Shown: positions 24,953 through 33,715 of the stretch, piece by piece
Position numbering within the stretch: position 1 is the stretch's first letter
Layout: each line of letters starts with the position of its first letter
Origin: Bacillota bacterium
GTDB taxonomy: Bacteria > Bacillota > Clostridia > Christensenellales > CAG-138
DNA length: 64,000 nucleotides
Direction: 5' to 3'
Assembly: GCA_023459335.1 (NCBI GenBank)
Contig: JAEWUO010000030.1
Span: 14,941 to 78,940, forward strand
Made by a program: the position numbers and the translations under genes
Notes under the pieces: model-generated
The model's input: the letters and a program-made list of their open reading frames with translations, nothing else
Databases searched by the model: none
Told to the model about the DNA's origin: nothing

Positions 24953-24983
24953 AAAGCCTCCGCCTGATTTCGGCGGAGGCTTT
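24953..24983 (-). terminator. Terminator after the FMN-binding protein gene
   Basis: AAAGCCTCCGCC pairs with GGCGGAGGCTTT; on the minus strand it is followed by TTTTTT. It lies directly after the end of the polyferredoxin/FMN-binding gene. Confidence 0.88.
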
Positions 24984-24985
24984 GA

Positions 24986-26779
24986 TCAGCAGGGATTAAT
25001 CGTCGTCTGCCTCGTCTTCATATTCGTATTCGGTCGAAACCGACTGCGTTGAGCCGCCCGAGGATCCCGTCGAACCGCCGTTTGCCACGGACGTTGCGCC
25101 GGAGACGAGTCAACCCGCACAGTCGATCCCGTTCCGGTGATCCCGGATGCGATGGAAGTAGCGCCCGAGACGGAATCCACCAGCGCCGACGGAGATAAAT
25201 AATCGTTCCCCAACGCGTCCAGAATCGCATCCAGAATTCCCCGGCTGCTGTAGGTTGCGCCGGATACCGTGTCGACCTCCACGCTCTGATGCGCGATCAC
25301 GCGGTTGATCATCGTATTTTTCGCATGCGCAAAATACCGTTCGTCGTCGTGGTAACTGTCGATGCGCACGGCCGTGATATACCCGTTTTGAACGGTCACC
25401 GTCACGTCGATATTCCCGCGGAAGCCTCTGCCTGTGCCGGAGTAGGACCCGTCCTTGAGCGAAATCGGGCCCTCGCCGGTCTGTTCCGGCGTCGCGGTCG
25501 GCGTAGGTGATGGCGTCGGGGTGGGCGTCGGCGTCAGCGCGGGCGTAGGCGTCAGCGCGGAATCGTCCGTTTCCACTATGTTGACGTCGGTACCCGCTCT
25601 AAGCGCGCCGGAAAGCGCGTCCTTGACCGCGCCGATGATGCCGTTGCTGCTGAAGGTCGCGCCGGACACCGTGTCGACGGCGACGCTTTGATCCGCGATA
25701 ATCGCGGGGATGACGGAAGCCTTCGCCTGACTGAAAAATTCGAGATCGTCCCCCGTCGAGAGCACGGAAACCTCCGTGATATATCCGTTTTGCACGGTTA
25801 CGGAAACGCTGGTGTTTCCGTGATATCCGGTCGCGCTGCCCGTGAACACGCCGTCCGTAAACTGTCCGGCGTTCGCGCTGCTGATGCTGCTCACGCTCGC
25901 GGCGACCGCGGTGATCTGCCGCTCGGCGGCCGCGTTTCCCGCGATGTTTCCGGCGTAATACATCCCCGCAAGAGAAGCGACCGCAACCGCCGCGGCGAAC
26001 GCGGGTTTCGGATTTGCCCGCACATTCTCCCTCGGGCAGATTTCCACACAATTCATGCAGTCGATACATTCAGCGCTCTTCACGACGTCGATGCGGTAAA
26101 GCGAAATTCCCATGGAGCAGCGCTTCGTGCAGGCGCGGCAGGGGCCGCAGACCGTGCGCGGTTTCCGTATTCTGAACAGCCGGAATTTCGACACGACGGC
26201 AAACACCGCGCCGAGCGGGCAGAGATAGCGGCAGAAGAAGCGCTCGATCAGCAGAGACCCAATCGCGATCAGCAAAAGTAAAAACATCCCGATCGAGAGG
26301 ACGACCGACAGATCCGTCCATCCGCTGAGCTTCGTGAGCATTCCGAAGACTGTCCAGGGGTTGTTGGCGCCGTTTAAAAGTTCGATTCCAAGCGTCCACA
26401 CGAAAAAGACGGCGAGCGCTAAAATGACGTATTTTATCTTTTTGAGGAAACGGTCCGCGCGGGTCCCGACCTTCGGGCGCTGCAATTTCAGCTTTGTGCC
26501 AAGATACCAGAAAAAGTCGCCCATCGTGCCGAAGGCGCAGAGGAATCCGCAGAAGAATCGGCCCATGACCGCCGTGATCAGCAGCATGGACACCGCGAGC
26601 ACGATCTGTCCCGTCATCGCTGCGGCGTCGAACGAGCCTCCGATGAGCGCGGTATAGATCGACTTAATCGCCGAAAACGTCGAAATGAAAAGCCCGGGAA
26701 ACAGGACGAGCGAAAGGCCTTGTATGATCCTTCTCGTCAGCGTCAGGGCTGTTATTTTATGAAACAGTTTTTTCTTCAT
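24986..26779 (-). CDS. Membrane polyferredoxin with two FMN-binding domains (C-terminal frameshift)
   Basis: A 597-residue redox membrane protein. Residues 1-200 contain five or six hydrophobic helices and the CGFLCAFG and CRYLCPLG motifs of NapH/NosR-type proteins; 211-248 hold two 4Fe-4S motifs (CGPCRACTKRC and CIDCMNCVEICP). Two FMN_bind domains follow (about 306-393 and 441-524), each with the flavinylation motif (SGATFSS with Thr375, SGATYSS with Thr509), joined by a Thr/Pro linker (409-432). ApbE, encoded just upstream, would attach FMN to these Thr residues. A base appears to be missing near 25104-25110: the restored frame runs SGATSVANGGSTG to an acidic tail and stops at 24996. Probable extracytosolic electron transfer; partners unknown. 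Confidence 0.85.
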   Translation of the reverse strand: MKKKLFHKITALTLTRRIIQGLSLVLFPGLFISTFSAIKSIYTALIGGSFDAAAMTGQIVLAVSMLLITAVMGRFFCGFLCAFGTMGDFFWYLGTKLKLQRPKVGTRADRFLKKIKYVILALAVFFVWTLGIELLNGANNPWTVFGMLTKLSGWTDLSVVLSIGMFLLLLIAIGSLLIERFFCRYLCPLGAVFAVVSKFRLFRIRKPRTVCGPCRACTKRCSMGISLYRIDVVKSAECIDCMNCVEICPRENVRANPKPAFAAAVAVASLAGMYYAGNIAGNAAAERQITAVAASVSSISSANAGQFTDGVFTGSATGYHGNTSVSVTVQNGYITEVSVLSTGDDLEFFSQAKASVIPAIIADQSVAVDTVSGATFSSNGIIGAVKDALSGALRAGTDVNIVETDDSALTPTPALTPTPTPTPSPTPTATPEQTGEGPISLKDGSYSGTGRGFRGNIDVTVTVQNGYITAVRIDSYHDDERYFAHAKNTMINRVIAHQSVEVDTVSGATYSSRGILDAILDALGNDYLSPSALVDSVSGATSIASGITGTGSTVRVDSSPAQRPWQTAVRRDPRAAQRSRFRPNTNMKTRQTTINPC

Positions 26780-26823
26780 GCAACACTCACTAATAATAGA
26801 ATTATAAGTTCAAGTTCTGTCTT

Positions 26824-27780
26824 TTATAAAAGCTCAAAATGATCGCGAAGGCCGTCTGTACAAAATACGTTCAGCGCGCTGTCTACGAACACCGCCTCCG
26901 CGCCCGCATCGCGAACGAGGCGCAGCCCGTCTTCCGCGCCGAGCACGAATACCGCCGTGGAAAGCGCATCCAGCGCAAGCGCGCTTTGTCCGATCAGCGT
27001 CACGCTCCGTAAATCCGACCTGGAGGGATACCCCGTGCGCGGGTCCACAATGTGATGGTAGCGCACGCCGTCCACCTCGTAATACCTCTCGTAGTCGCCG
27101 GAAGTCACCGCGCAGCAGTCCCGGAGCACAACCCGCCCCATCGCATCCCCCGTAAACCGGTCCGGATGCTGAATCCCGACTTTCCACTCTCCGCCGATCG
27201 CGGACACCGTACCGCCGAGGTTGATCAGCGCGCGCGTCACGCCGCCTTCGAGCAGGATGCGCCGCACCTCGTCCGCCGCATACCCTTTCGCGATGCCGCC
27301 GAAATCGACGCTTTGTCCGAACCGCTGAAGGCTTGCCGTGCGCGTCTTCGGATCGAGCCGAATATCCCCGTCGCAAACGAGCGACAGTGTCTCTTCCACT
27401 TCGGCGCGGGCCGGAACGCTGCCGCAGCGCGCATGGATTTCCCATAAGGCGCTGAGCGGGCGCGTTGTGACGGAGAACGCGCCGCCCGAAAGGCAGGAAT
27501 ACCGTTTGCTCTCGGAAAGAAGCAAAAACGTGTCCCCTCCGACCGGAACGCTCTTTCCGCCCGCGGCGGCGTTCAGAAGCGAAATTTCGCTGTCCGGCTT
27601 GTAAACGGAAAGCGTCTCGTGCAGAGAAAGGATGCGTTCCTTCGCCCGCTTGAGCGCCGATTCCGCCGCAGTATCATCGCGGCCGGCAAAAACGCGAATG
27701 TCGTTTCCCGTTCCCAGGGCCGTGAATACGGTTGAGAGCGGCGTACGAAAGTACTGCGTATCTTCTATCGTTATCTGCAT
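26824..27780 (-). CDS. apbE: FAD:protein FMN transferase
   Basis: Transfers FMN from FAD to a Thr of target proteins. The 318-residue protein shows the ApbE pattern: LSVYKPDSEISLLN, the FSVTTRPLSALWE region, FGGIAKGYAADEV, the INLGGTV strand, and the metal site in HHIVDPRTGYP. No lipoprotein signal is visible, unlike many secreted ApbE proteins, so it may act before export or on cytosolic-side domains. It lies 44 bases upstream of the FMN-binding polyferredoxin gene, its obvious substrate. Confidence 0.93.
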   Translation of the reverse strand: MQITIEDTQYFRTPLSTVFTALGTGNDIRVFAGRDDTAAESALKRAKERILSLHETLSVYKPDSEISLLNAAAGGKSVPVGGDTFLLLSESKRYSCLSGGAFSVTTRPLSALWEIHARCGSVPARAEVEETLSLVCDGDIRLDPKTRTASLQRFGQSVDFGGIAKGYAADEVRRILLEGGVTRALINLGGTVSAIGGEWKVGIQHPDRFTGDAMGRVVLRDCCAVTSGDYERYYEVDGVRYHHIVDPRTGYPSRSDLRSVTLIGQSALALDALSTAVFVLGAEDGLRLVRDAGAEAVFVDSALNVFCTDGLRDHFELL

Positions 27781-28103
27781 AGATTAAGTTTACAGGGTAA
27801 TCGGCATAAGGCAAGCACGGAATCGTGGCAATTTGTGAAAAAAAACGAACGAAACGTAGCATACACATTAGAATCTTGTGAGAATTACGTTTCTCCGCAA
27901 TTTTAAGAATAAGTATCAATATTTTCAGGTAGAATATTTAAGAATTTTATTCGGCGGCCGATATGCACGCGTCGGAATATTTATACAGTTTTTTGCGAGT
28001 TTTCCGACGATAACCGGAAAACCGTATTGTAATAAAGGACGATTTATGCGATAATTTGTTTTTCGGTGCGTTGCTTAAAACTGCCGGGAAAGGGCGTACT
28101 GCG
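27781..28103. other. Divergent intergenic region apbE / fumarase
   Basis: A+T-rich control region of 323 bases. It contains TTTTCCG/CGGAAAA (28001-28019) as an inverted repeat shortly upstream of the fumarase gene and a run resembling a loose Fur-type box (AAGAATAAGTATCAATATT near 27904-27922). Promoters for both divergent operons must lie here, but no clean -35/-10 pair with 17-base spacing was found. No gene was seen. Confidence 0.5.
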
Positions 28104-28943
28104 ATGCGAATCGTCGAGGCTCGGGAATTGATCGAACCTGTGCGCAGGCTCTGTCTGCGCGCCTGCTGTGACCTGCCGTCGGATGTGGTTTCCGCGCTCG
28201 AAACCGCCCGCGCGGGCGAGCGGGAAAACAGCGCCGCGCGGTTCGTGATGGATCAGCTCGTCGAAAACCAGCGCCTCGCGCGGGAAAAGCAGCGACCGAT
28301 CTGTCAGGATACCGGAATGGCGGTGGTCTTCGCCGATATCGGCAGGGATGCGCATATCGAAGGCGACCTGACCGCCGCGGTCAACGAAGGCGTCCGCCTC
28401 GCGTATACCGACGGTTATCTGCGCAAATCCGTTCTGGATCCCCTGACGCGCGTAAATACGGGCGATAATACGCCCGCCGTAATACATATTCAATTTGTCG
28501 GCGGAGACCGCGTTCGTCTCACCGTCGCCCCAAAAGGATTCGGCAGCGAGAACATGAGCCGGTTATGGATGCTTCCTCCCTCGGCCGGCGTGGAAGGCAT
28601 TCTTACCGCGATCGTAACGTCTGTCAAAGACGCGGGCGCTTCCGCCTGCCCGCCGGTGGTCGTCGGCGTCGGCATCGGCGGCACGATGGAGTCCTGCGCG
28701 CTTCTGGCAAAGAGGCAGCTGCTTCGCCCGCTTGCGGATCGTTCCCCGCGGGAAGACGTCGCCGCGATCGAACGGGAGGCGCTCTCGCGCATCAACGCGT
28801 CCGGCGGCGGCCCGATGGGCTACGGCGGGCTGACCGGCGCGCTGGCGGTGCTTGCCGCCGCGGAACCCACGCATATCGCCGGGCTTCCCGTCGCGGTCAA
28901 CCTCCAGTGCCATGCCTGCCGCCATGCAAGCGAGGAGGTGTAG
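28104..28943 (+). CDS. Class I fumarate hydratase / tartrate dehydratase alpha subunit
   Basis: A 279-residue subunit that carries the [4Fe-4S] cluster of class I fumarase. The three cluster Cys are in RPICQDTGMAVVF, GASACPPVVVGVGIGG and NLQCHACRH; the pyruvate-like TRVNTGDNTPAVIH segment is also present. Start at ATG 28104 (AAAGGG upstream). The beta subunit gene follows after four bases and then purA and purB. The context favours fumarate hydration over tartrate dehydration, since PurB reactions release fumarate. Confidence 0.9.
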   Translation: MRIVEARELIEPVRRLCLRACCDLPSDVVSALETARAGERENSAARFVMDQLVENQRLAREKQRPICQDTGMAVVFADIGRDAHIEGDLTAAVNEGVRLAYTDGYLRKSVLDPLTRVNTGDNTPAVIHIQFVGGDRVRLTVAPKGFGSENMSRLWMLPPSAGVEGILTAIVTSVKDAGASACPPVVVGVGIGGTMESCALLAKRQLLRPLADRSPREDVAAIEREALSRINASGGGPMGYGGLTGALAVLAAAEPTHIAGLPVAVNLQCHACRHASEEV

Positions 28944-28947
28944 CGCG

Positions 28948-29469
28948 ATGGAATACCGCCTGCCCGTCCCCGTCCCGGCAAAGGATCTCGCGCGGCTGCG
29001 CGCCGGCGATATGGTATACTTGACCGGCACGATCTATACCGCGCGCGACGCGGCGCACGCCCGATTTGCGGATTTGCTGCAGCGCGGCGAACCTCTGCCG
29101 GTCCCCAAAGGCGCCTGTATCTATTACGCAGGCCCCTGCCCCGCCGCTCCCGGCGAGGTGATCGGCCCCTGCGGGCCGACGACCAGCAAGCGCATGGACG
29201 CGTATACGCCAGCCCTGATCGATTACGGCGTTTGCCAGTTCATTGGAAAAGGCGCGCGCAGCACAGCCGTCTGCGCGGCGATGAAAGGCCGCGCGGTGCA
29301 TTTCGCGGCGACCGGCGGCGCGGGCATGCTCTATGCCGCGCGTATCCGTACCTGCGATCCGGTCGCGTTTGAAGACCTCGGCGCGGAGGCTGTCTACCGC
29401 CTGACGGTGGAAGATTTCCCCGTCCTGGTATCGTTTGATTTATTCGGAAACGACGTTTACGCGCGCTGA
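28948..29469 (+). CDS. Class I fumarate hydratase / tartrate dehydratase beta subunit
   Basis: A 173-residue subunit with the beta-subunit swivelling-domain landmarks LRAGDMVYLTGTIYTARD, YYAGPCPAAPGEVIGPCGPTT (two pieces), RMDAYTPALIDYG and IGKGA. Start behind GGAGG. Together with the preceding subunit it makes the two-subunit oxygen-sensitive fumarase usual in anaerobes. Short ends compared with some homologues, otherwise complete. Confidence 0.9.
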   Translation: MEYRLPVPVPAKDLARLRAGDMVYLTGTIYTARDAAHARFADLLQRGEPLPVPKGACIYYAGPCPAAPGEVIGPCGPTTSKRMDAYTPALIDYGVCQFIGKGARSTAVCAAMKGRAVHFAATGGAGMLYAARIRTCDPVAFEDLGAEAVYRLTVEDFPVLVSFDLFGNDVYAR

Positions 29470-29534
29470 AAAAAAGCGGCCTTGATTTGATTCTCCGGCT
29501 CAGCCGGGTCTTTGATACTGGAAAGGAGCGGAAT

Positions 29535-30806
29535 ATGGCAAACTGTGCAATCGTAGGCATCAACTGGGGCGACGAGGGAAAGGGCCGCATGGTCGATCTT
29601 CTCGCGGCGGATTACGGCGTGGTCGTCCGTTATCAGGGCGGCAACAACGCGGGGCATACCGTGGTCAACGAATTCGGCAAATTCGCGCTGCACCTTTTGC
29701 CGTCCGGCATCTTCCGCAACGGCGTAGTCAACGTCCTGGGCAACGGCGCGGTCGTCGACCCGGAAAAGCTGCTGGAGGAAATCGAAGATCTTCGTTCCAA
29801 AGGCATCCCCATCTCGCCGGAAAACCTAAAAGTCAGCGACCGCGCGCCGATCGTATTTCCATACCACCGCGATCAGGACGTGCTCGAAGAAGCGCGTCTC
29901 GCGGACGCGAAATACGGCTCCACCAAACGCGGCATCGCGCCCGTCTACGGCGATAAATACATGAAGAAAACCATCATGCTCGGCGAGCTGAACTATCCCG
30001 ATTATCTGAAAAAGCGGCTCGCGGGCATTCTCGAATGGAAGAATCTCACGCTGAAAAACGTCTACGGCAGCAAAACCTACACACTCGACGAAGTCTGGGA
30101 CTGGCTCATGGCCTGCGGCGAAAAACTCAAACCGTATCTTTGCGACACAGGCGCCTATCTGCGCGGCGTGGACGGGAAAAAGAACATCCTTTTCGAAGCG
30201 CAGCTCGGCGTGCTGCGGGACGTTGACTTCGGTATCTATCCTTACACCTCCAGCTCGGCACCGCTCGCGGCCTACGCGCCCATCGGCGCAGGCATGCCTG
30301 GCGCGAAACTCGACCGCGTCATCGGCGTGGTCAAGGCTTATTCCACCTGCGTGGGCGAAGGTCCGTTTACCGCCGAATGGTTCGGCGCGGACGCGGAAAA
30401 ACTCCGCGAAGCGGGCGCGGAATACGGCGCGGCAACCGGACGCCCCCGCCGCGTCGGGCCTATGGATATCGTCGCGACGCGCTACGGCGTCGTCATGCAG
30501 GGCGCGACCGAAGTCGCCCTCACCAAGATCGACGTCCTGTCCTATTTGGATCAGATCCCCGTTTGCACGCAATACGAGCTGGACGGCAAAAATACGGATG
30601 ATTTCCCCTTCCCCGCGGCGATCGGCGCTGCGAAACCCGTGATCGAATATCTGCCCGGCTGGGGCTGCGATATCTCCGGCTGCCGCTCGTTTGACGAACT
30701 GCCGAAAGCGGCGCAGGATTACGTGAACTATATTCAGGACCGTATATCCTGCCCGATTAAAAATATCTCGGTCGGCGCGGCGCGGGACGCCATCATCCGG
30801 AGGTGA
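29535..30806 (+). CDS. purA: Adenylosuccinate synthetase
   Basis: Converts IMP, aspartate and GTP to adenylosuccinate, the first committed step to AMP. Full-length at 423 residues; the P-loop INWGDEGKGRMVDLL, catalytic Asp and His (GGNNAGHTVV), KRGIAPVYGDKYMK and the nucleotide-site end (KNISVGAARDAIIR) are visible. Start behind AAAGGAG. It is followed after five bases by purB, so the two steps are made together with the fumarase that uses the fumarate released. Confidence 0.96.
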   Translation: MANCAIVGINWGDEGKGRMVDLLAADYGVVVRYQGGNNAGHTVVNEFGKFALHLLPSGIFRNGVVNVLGNGAVVDPEKLLEEIEDLRSKGIPISPENLKVSDRAPIVFPYHRDQDVLEEARLADAKYGSTKRGIAPVYGDKYMKKTIMLGELNYPDYLKKRLAGILEWKNLTLKNVYGSKTYTLDEVWDWLMACGEKLKPYLCDTGAYLRGVDGKKNILFEAQLGVLRDVDFGIYPYTSSSAPLAAYAPIGAGMPGAKLDRVIGVVKAYSTCVGEGPFTAEWFGADAEKLREAGAEYGAATGRPRRVGPMDIVATRYGVVMQGATEVALTKIDVLSYLDQIPVCTQYELDGKNTDDFPFPAAIGAAKPVIEYLPGWGCDISGCRSFDELPKAAQDYVNYIQDRISCPIKNISVGAARDAIIRR

Positions 30807-30811
30807 CCGCC

Positions 30812-32218
30812 GTGCGCGACCGCTACGAAAGCCCTTTAAACAGCCGGTATGCCTCGGACGAAATGCAGCGGCTGTTTTCGCCGGACATGCGCTACTCCAC
30901 CTGGCGGAAACTCTGGATAAGCCTCGCCCGCGCGGAGCACGCGCTGGGCCTGCCTGTCACCCAGGAGCAGTTGGACGAGCTTGCCGCGCATACGGACGAT
31001 ATCGATTACGAGACGGTGGCAAAGCGCGAGGCGGAAGTTCGGCACGATGTCATGGCGCACGTCTACGCATACGGACTCGTCTGCCCCAGGGCGGCGGGCA
31101 TCATCCACCTGGGCGCGACCAGCTGTTTTGTAACCGACAACGCGGACCTCATCATCCTCAGAGACGCGCTTGTCAGCATCCGCAACAGCATTTATGCCGT
31201 GCTTGGCCCGCTCTCCGCGTTCGCCGAGCGCACCAAGTCCATCGCTACCGTCGGGTATACGCATTTTCAGTACGCGCAGCCCGTCACCATCGGCCGCAGA
31301 GCCTGTCTCTGGCTGCAGGAACTCTGGCTGGACGTCGAAGAAATCGACGACACGCTCAGGGCGTTCCGATTTCTCGGGTGCCGGGGCGCGACGGGCACGG
31401 AGGCAAGCTTCGTCTCGCTGTTTTCCGGCGATACGGGCAAAATCGACGAATTAAACCGCAGGATCGCTGCGGATTTCGGGTTCGACCGCCTCTACGACGT
31501 AAGCGGACAGACCTATCCGCGAAAGTTTGACAGCCGCATACTCAACGCGCTTTCGAGCGTCGCGCAGAGCGCGTACCGTTTCGGCGACGATATCCGCCTC
31601 CTGCAGCACGACGGCATCCTCTCCGAGCCGTTTGAAAGCGGCCAGATCGGCTCCTCCGCGATGGCGTATAAACAAAATCCCATGCGGTCCGAGCGCATCT
31701 GCTCCCTCTCCCGTTTCGTGATGGCAACCGCGCTCAACGCGCCGATGACCGCTAGTACGCAATGGCTGGAACGCACGCTGGACGATTCCGCCAACCGGCG
31801 GCTTTCGCTGCCGGAAGCGTTTCTGGCGACGGACGCGGTCCTCCGGCTCATGGCAAATATCGCAAAAGGCCTGATCGTCCACGAAGCCGCAAACGCGCGC
31901 ATCCTCTCCGACGCGCTGCCGTTCCTCGCGACGGAAAACCTGCTCATGGCGGGCGTTCAGCGCGGGGGCGACCGGCAGGCGCTGCATGAGATCATCCGCA
32001 CGCATTCCCTCGCGGCAAAGGAACGTCTGGCACAGGGCGGGGAAAACGACCTCGCCGACCGGCTGGGCGGCGATCCCGCGTTTCCGCTCGCTAAAGAAGA
32101 AATTCTCTCTCAGCTCGATCCGGCAAAACACATCGGACGCTCGGTGGAGCAGACGGAGCGGTTCCTTCTGCGCCATCCCGTGCCGGAGAGCAGGCCGCTG
32201 CAGGATATCAAGGTCTAG
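30812..32218 (+). CDS. purB: Adenylosuccinate lyase
   Basis: Cleaves adenylosuccinate (and SAICAR) releasing fumarate. The 468-residue protein has the superfamily signature loop GSSAMAYKQNPMRSE with the catalytic Ser, plus the HDVMAHVYAY and GATSCFVTDNADL regions. I chose the GTG at 30812, eight bases after GGAGG; the GTG at 30803 overlaps that site and would overlap the purA stop. A terminator follows the gene. Confidence 0.95.
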   Translation: MRDRYESPLNSRYASDEMQRLFSPDMRYSTWRKLWISLARAEHALGLPVTQEQLDELAAHTDDIDYETVAKREAEVRHDVMAHVYAYGLVCPRAAGIIHLGATSCFVTDNADLIILRDALVSIRNSIYAVLGPLSAFAERTKSIATVGYTHFQYAQPVTIGRRACLWLQELWLDVEEIDDTLRAFRFLGCRGATGTEASFVSLFSGDTGKIDELNRRIAADFGFDRLYDVSGQTYPRKFDSRILNALSSVAQSAYRFGDDIRLLQHDGILSEPFESGQIGSSAMAYKQNPMRSERICSLSRFVMATALNAPMTASTQWLERTLDDSANRRLSLPEAFLATDAVLRLMANIAKGLIVHEAANARILSDALPFLATENLLMAGVQRGGDRQALHEIIRTHSLAAKERLAQGGENDLADRLGGDPAFPLAKEEILSQLDPAKHIGRSVEQTERFLLRHPVPESRPLQDIKV

Positions 32219-32227
32219 ACGCACTTG

Positions 32228-32253
32228 AACCGCCGGAAACGCTCCGGCGGTTT
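32228..32253 (+). terminator. Terminator after purB
   Basis: AACCGCCGGA pairs with TCCGGCGGTT around a short loop and is followed by TTTTTTT. Confidence 0.93.
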
Positions 32254-32365
32254 TTTTATTGCCCGAACATTGAATGCTATGATTCTTGCGTTCTTCCCCC
32301 GATGCTTATATAATGTAGCTACTAAATATTATAATTCTACATATTTCAAAGGAAACAGCCGGTCC

Positions 32366-33304
32366 ATGAAAGCGCTTCAACTGATGGATATCGCCGTCGC
32401 GTCGGACCTGCGCGAGCTCACCAAGCACGGCACGCCCGTTTTTCCCTGCGCGGGTTACGACGAGGACCCGGGCAAATACCTCATCGGCAATATCCCCTGG
32501 CACTGGCACGAGGAGATCGAGATCATCCTCGCGCTCGAAGAGGATACGCTCGTGCTCTGCGGCGAAACCGAATACCTGCTGCACGCGGGCGAAGCGATCT
32601 TTGTCAACTGCAACGTGCTGCATAAACTCAAGCGCGGACAGAAGAATGTCCCCTGCCGGATCAACAGCCTGCTGTTTATGCCGGAACTCGTCTCCGGTTT
32701 TCCGCAGAGCATTGTTCAGCAGCGGTATATCGCGCCGCTGACCCGCTGTTCTACGCTGACCGAGGTGCTGCTGCGTCCGGATGTGCCTTGGCAGCGGGAA
32801 GCGATTCGGCATTTTCAGGAGGCGTTCGCCGCGTTTGACAGCGGCCGCTACGGATACGAAATCCTCGTTCAGATCGAGCTGATGCAGATGCTGCTCATCC
32901 TGCTGGAAAACCTGCAGGATCGCGTATGCGATACCAATTTTGTGCAGAACAAGGACTCGATACGCATCAAGCAGATGCTCGGCTTTATTCACGAACATTA
33001 CGCCGAACCGCTGACCGTCTCCCAGATCGCGAGCGTTTCCTCCATCAGCGAAAGCGAGTGCTACCGCTGTTTTCGGAAGGTGCTGGACACGTCTCCGATC
33101 GATTACCTGCTGCAATACCGCATCCGCGCGGCGGCGGGGCTGCTCTCCGGCACGGACATGAGCGTTTCCGATATCTGTTTTGCATCCGGATTCAACAGCC
33201 CGAGTTATTTTGCGAAGGTATTCCGTCAGGAGCTTCTCGTCAGTCCCCGGAGCTATCGATCAACCCATCAGAACAACGCAGGCGGCACGAAACCGCGCAA
33301 ATAG
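32366..33304 (+). CDS. AraC-family transcriptional regulator
   Basis: A 312-residue protein with an N-terminal cupin sensor (HWHEEIEIILALEEDT, then HAGEAIFVNCNVLHKL) and a C-terminal double helix-turn-helix (about 205-300: YAEPLTVSQIASVSSISESE, then MSVSDICFASGFNSPSYFAK and FRQELLVSPRSYR). Such regulators usually sense sugars or glycosides. No metabolic genes adjoin it in the same direction, so the target is unknown. Start behind AAAGGA in a region free of other starts; it stands alone. Confidence 0.9.
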   Translation: MKALQLMDIAVASDLRELTKHGTPVFPCAGYDEDPGKYLIGNIPWHWHEEIEIILALEEDTLVLCGETEYLLHAGEAIFVNCNVLHKLKRGQKNVPCRINSLLFMPELVSGFPQSIVQQRYIAPLTRCSTLTEVLLRPDVPWQREAIRHFQEAFAAFDSGRYGYEILVQIELMQMLLILLENLQDRVCDTNFVQNKDSIRIKQMLGFIHEHYAEPLTVSQIASVSSISESECYRCFRKVLDTSPIDYLLQYRIRAAAGLLSGTDMSVSDICFASGFNSPSYFAKVFRQELLVSPRSYRSTHQNNAGGTKPRK

Positions 33305-33482
33305 TATCCGATTCGATACGCAAGGTTCTTTCCCTCCTTTGCCGGAGGGATTCATTTATACGGCGTCTTTCTCTAAACATCATACTTAGAAGGCATCTGT
33401 ACCGTCCGCATTGAAGATTCATTTATACGGCGTTTTTCTCTAAACATCATAGATATTTTACACATTCCATTGAAAGTGCAAA
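33305..33482. other. Gene-free stretch with a direct repeat
   Basis: A+T-richer than the surroundings by eye. It contains only the near-perfect repeat described separately; no RNA gene or terminator with a T-run was recognised directly after the AraC gene, apart from a short GC inverted repeat (CCTCCTTTGCCGGAGG region near 33333-33349). Confidence 0.5.
33349..33451. repeat. Near-perfect 36-bp direct repeat, two copies
   Basis: Copies at 33349-33384 and 33416-33451 match at 35 of 36 positions (start GATTCATTTATACGGCG, end CTAAACATCATA) with a 31-base spacer, a 67-base offset. They lie just upstream of the TIR gene promoter. They have no partner copy seen elsewhere in the window and lack CRISPR-like further repeats. 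Confidence 0.9.
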
Positions 33483-33511
33483 TTGACAGATACGCCCAAT
33501 AATAGTATATT
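33483..33511 (+). promoter_or_regulatory. Strong sigma-70 promoter of the TIR gene
   Basis: TTGACA at 33483-33488 and TATATT at 33506-33511 with a 17-base spacer. The start codon is about 200 bases further, leaving a long leader. Confidence 0.8.
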
Positions 33512-33518
33512 ATTTATG

Positions 33519-33715
33519 GTTTTTAATGATTGTCTTGCATTCCGATTGATAAACGTTTAGAAACCGGTCGCGCACCGACATCGGAACCTCACCCGATCCG
33601 CAGAGATATCCTTCGATGGACGTGGGCAGCCAGTTGGTTGGCTTTCTTTTTTTTATGCCTGCGAGGGGCGTTGAACGGTCCATTCTTGAATATTTTTCTG
33701 GCAAGGGGAATGAAA
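33519..33715 (+). promoter_or_regulatory. Structured leader with attenuator-like terminator before the TIR gene
   Basis: The transcript leader contains TTCCGAT (33540-33546) pairing with ATCGGAA (33580-33586), enclosing a small CGGT/ACCG hairpin, followed by AGCCA/TGGCT (33628-33632 with 33639-33643) and then a run of T residues (33644-33654). A terminator-like hairpin between a promoter and its gene is the layout of a riboswitch or attenuator. No known riboswitch consensus was recognised. Confidence 0.5.

Noticed and set aside
25500..25560. Tandem short repeats resembling a microsatellite or CRISPR-like array
   Set aside because: They encode the Thr/Pro linker of the FMN-binding protein; period and length do not suit CRISPR.
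33349..33451. CRISPR array
   Set aside because: Only two repeat copies, one 31-base spacer and no cas genes.
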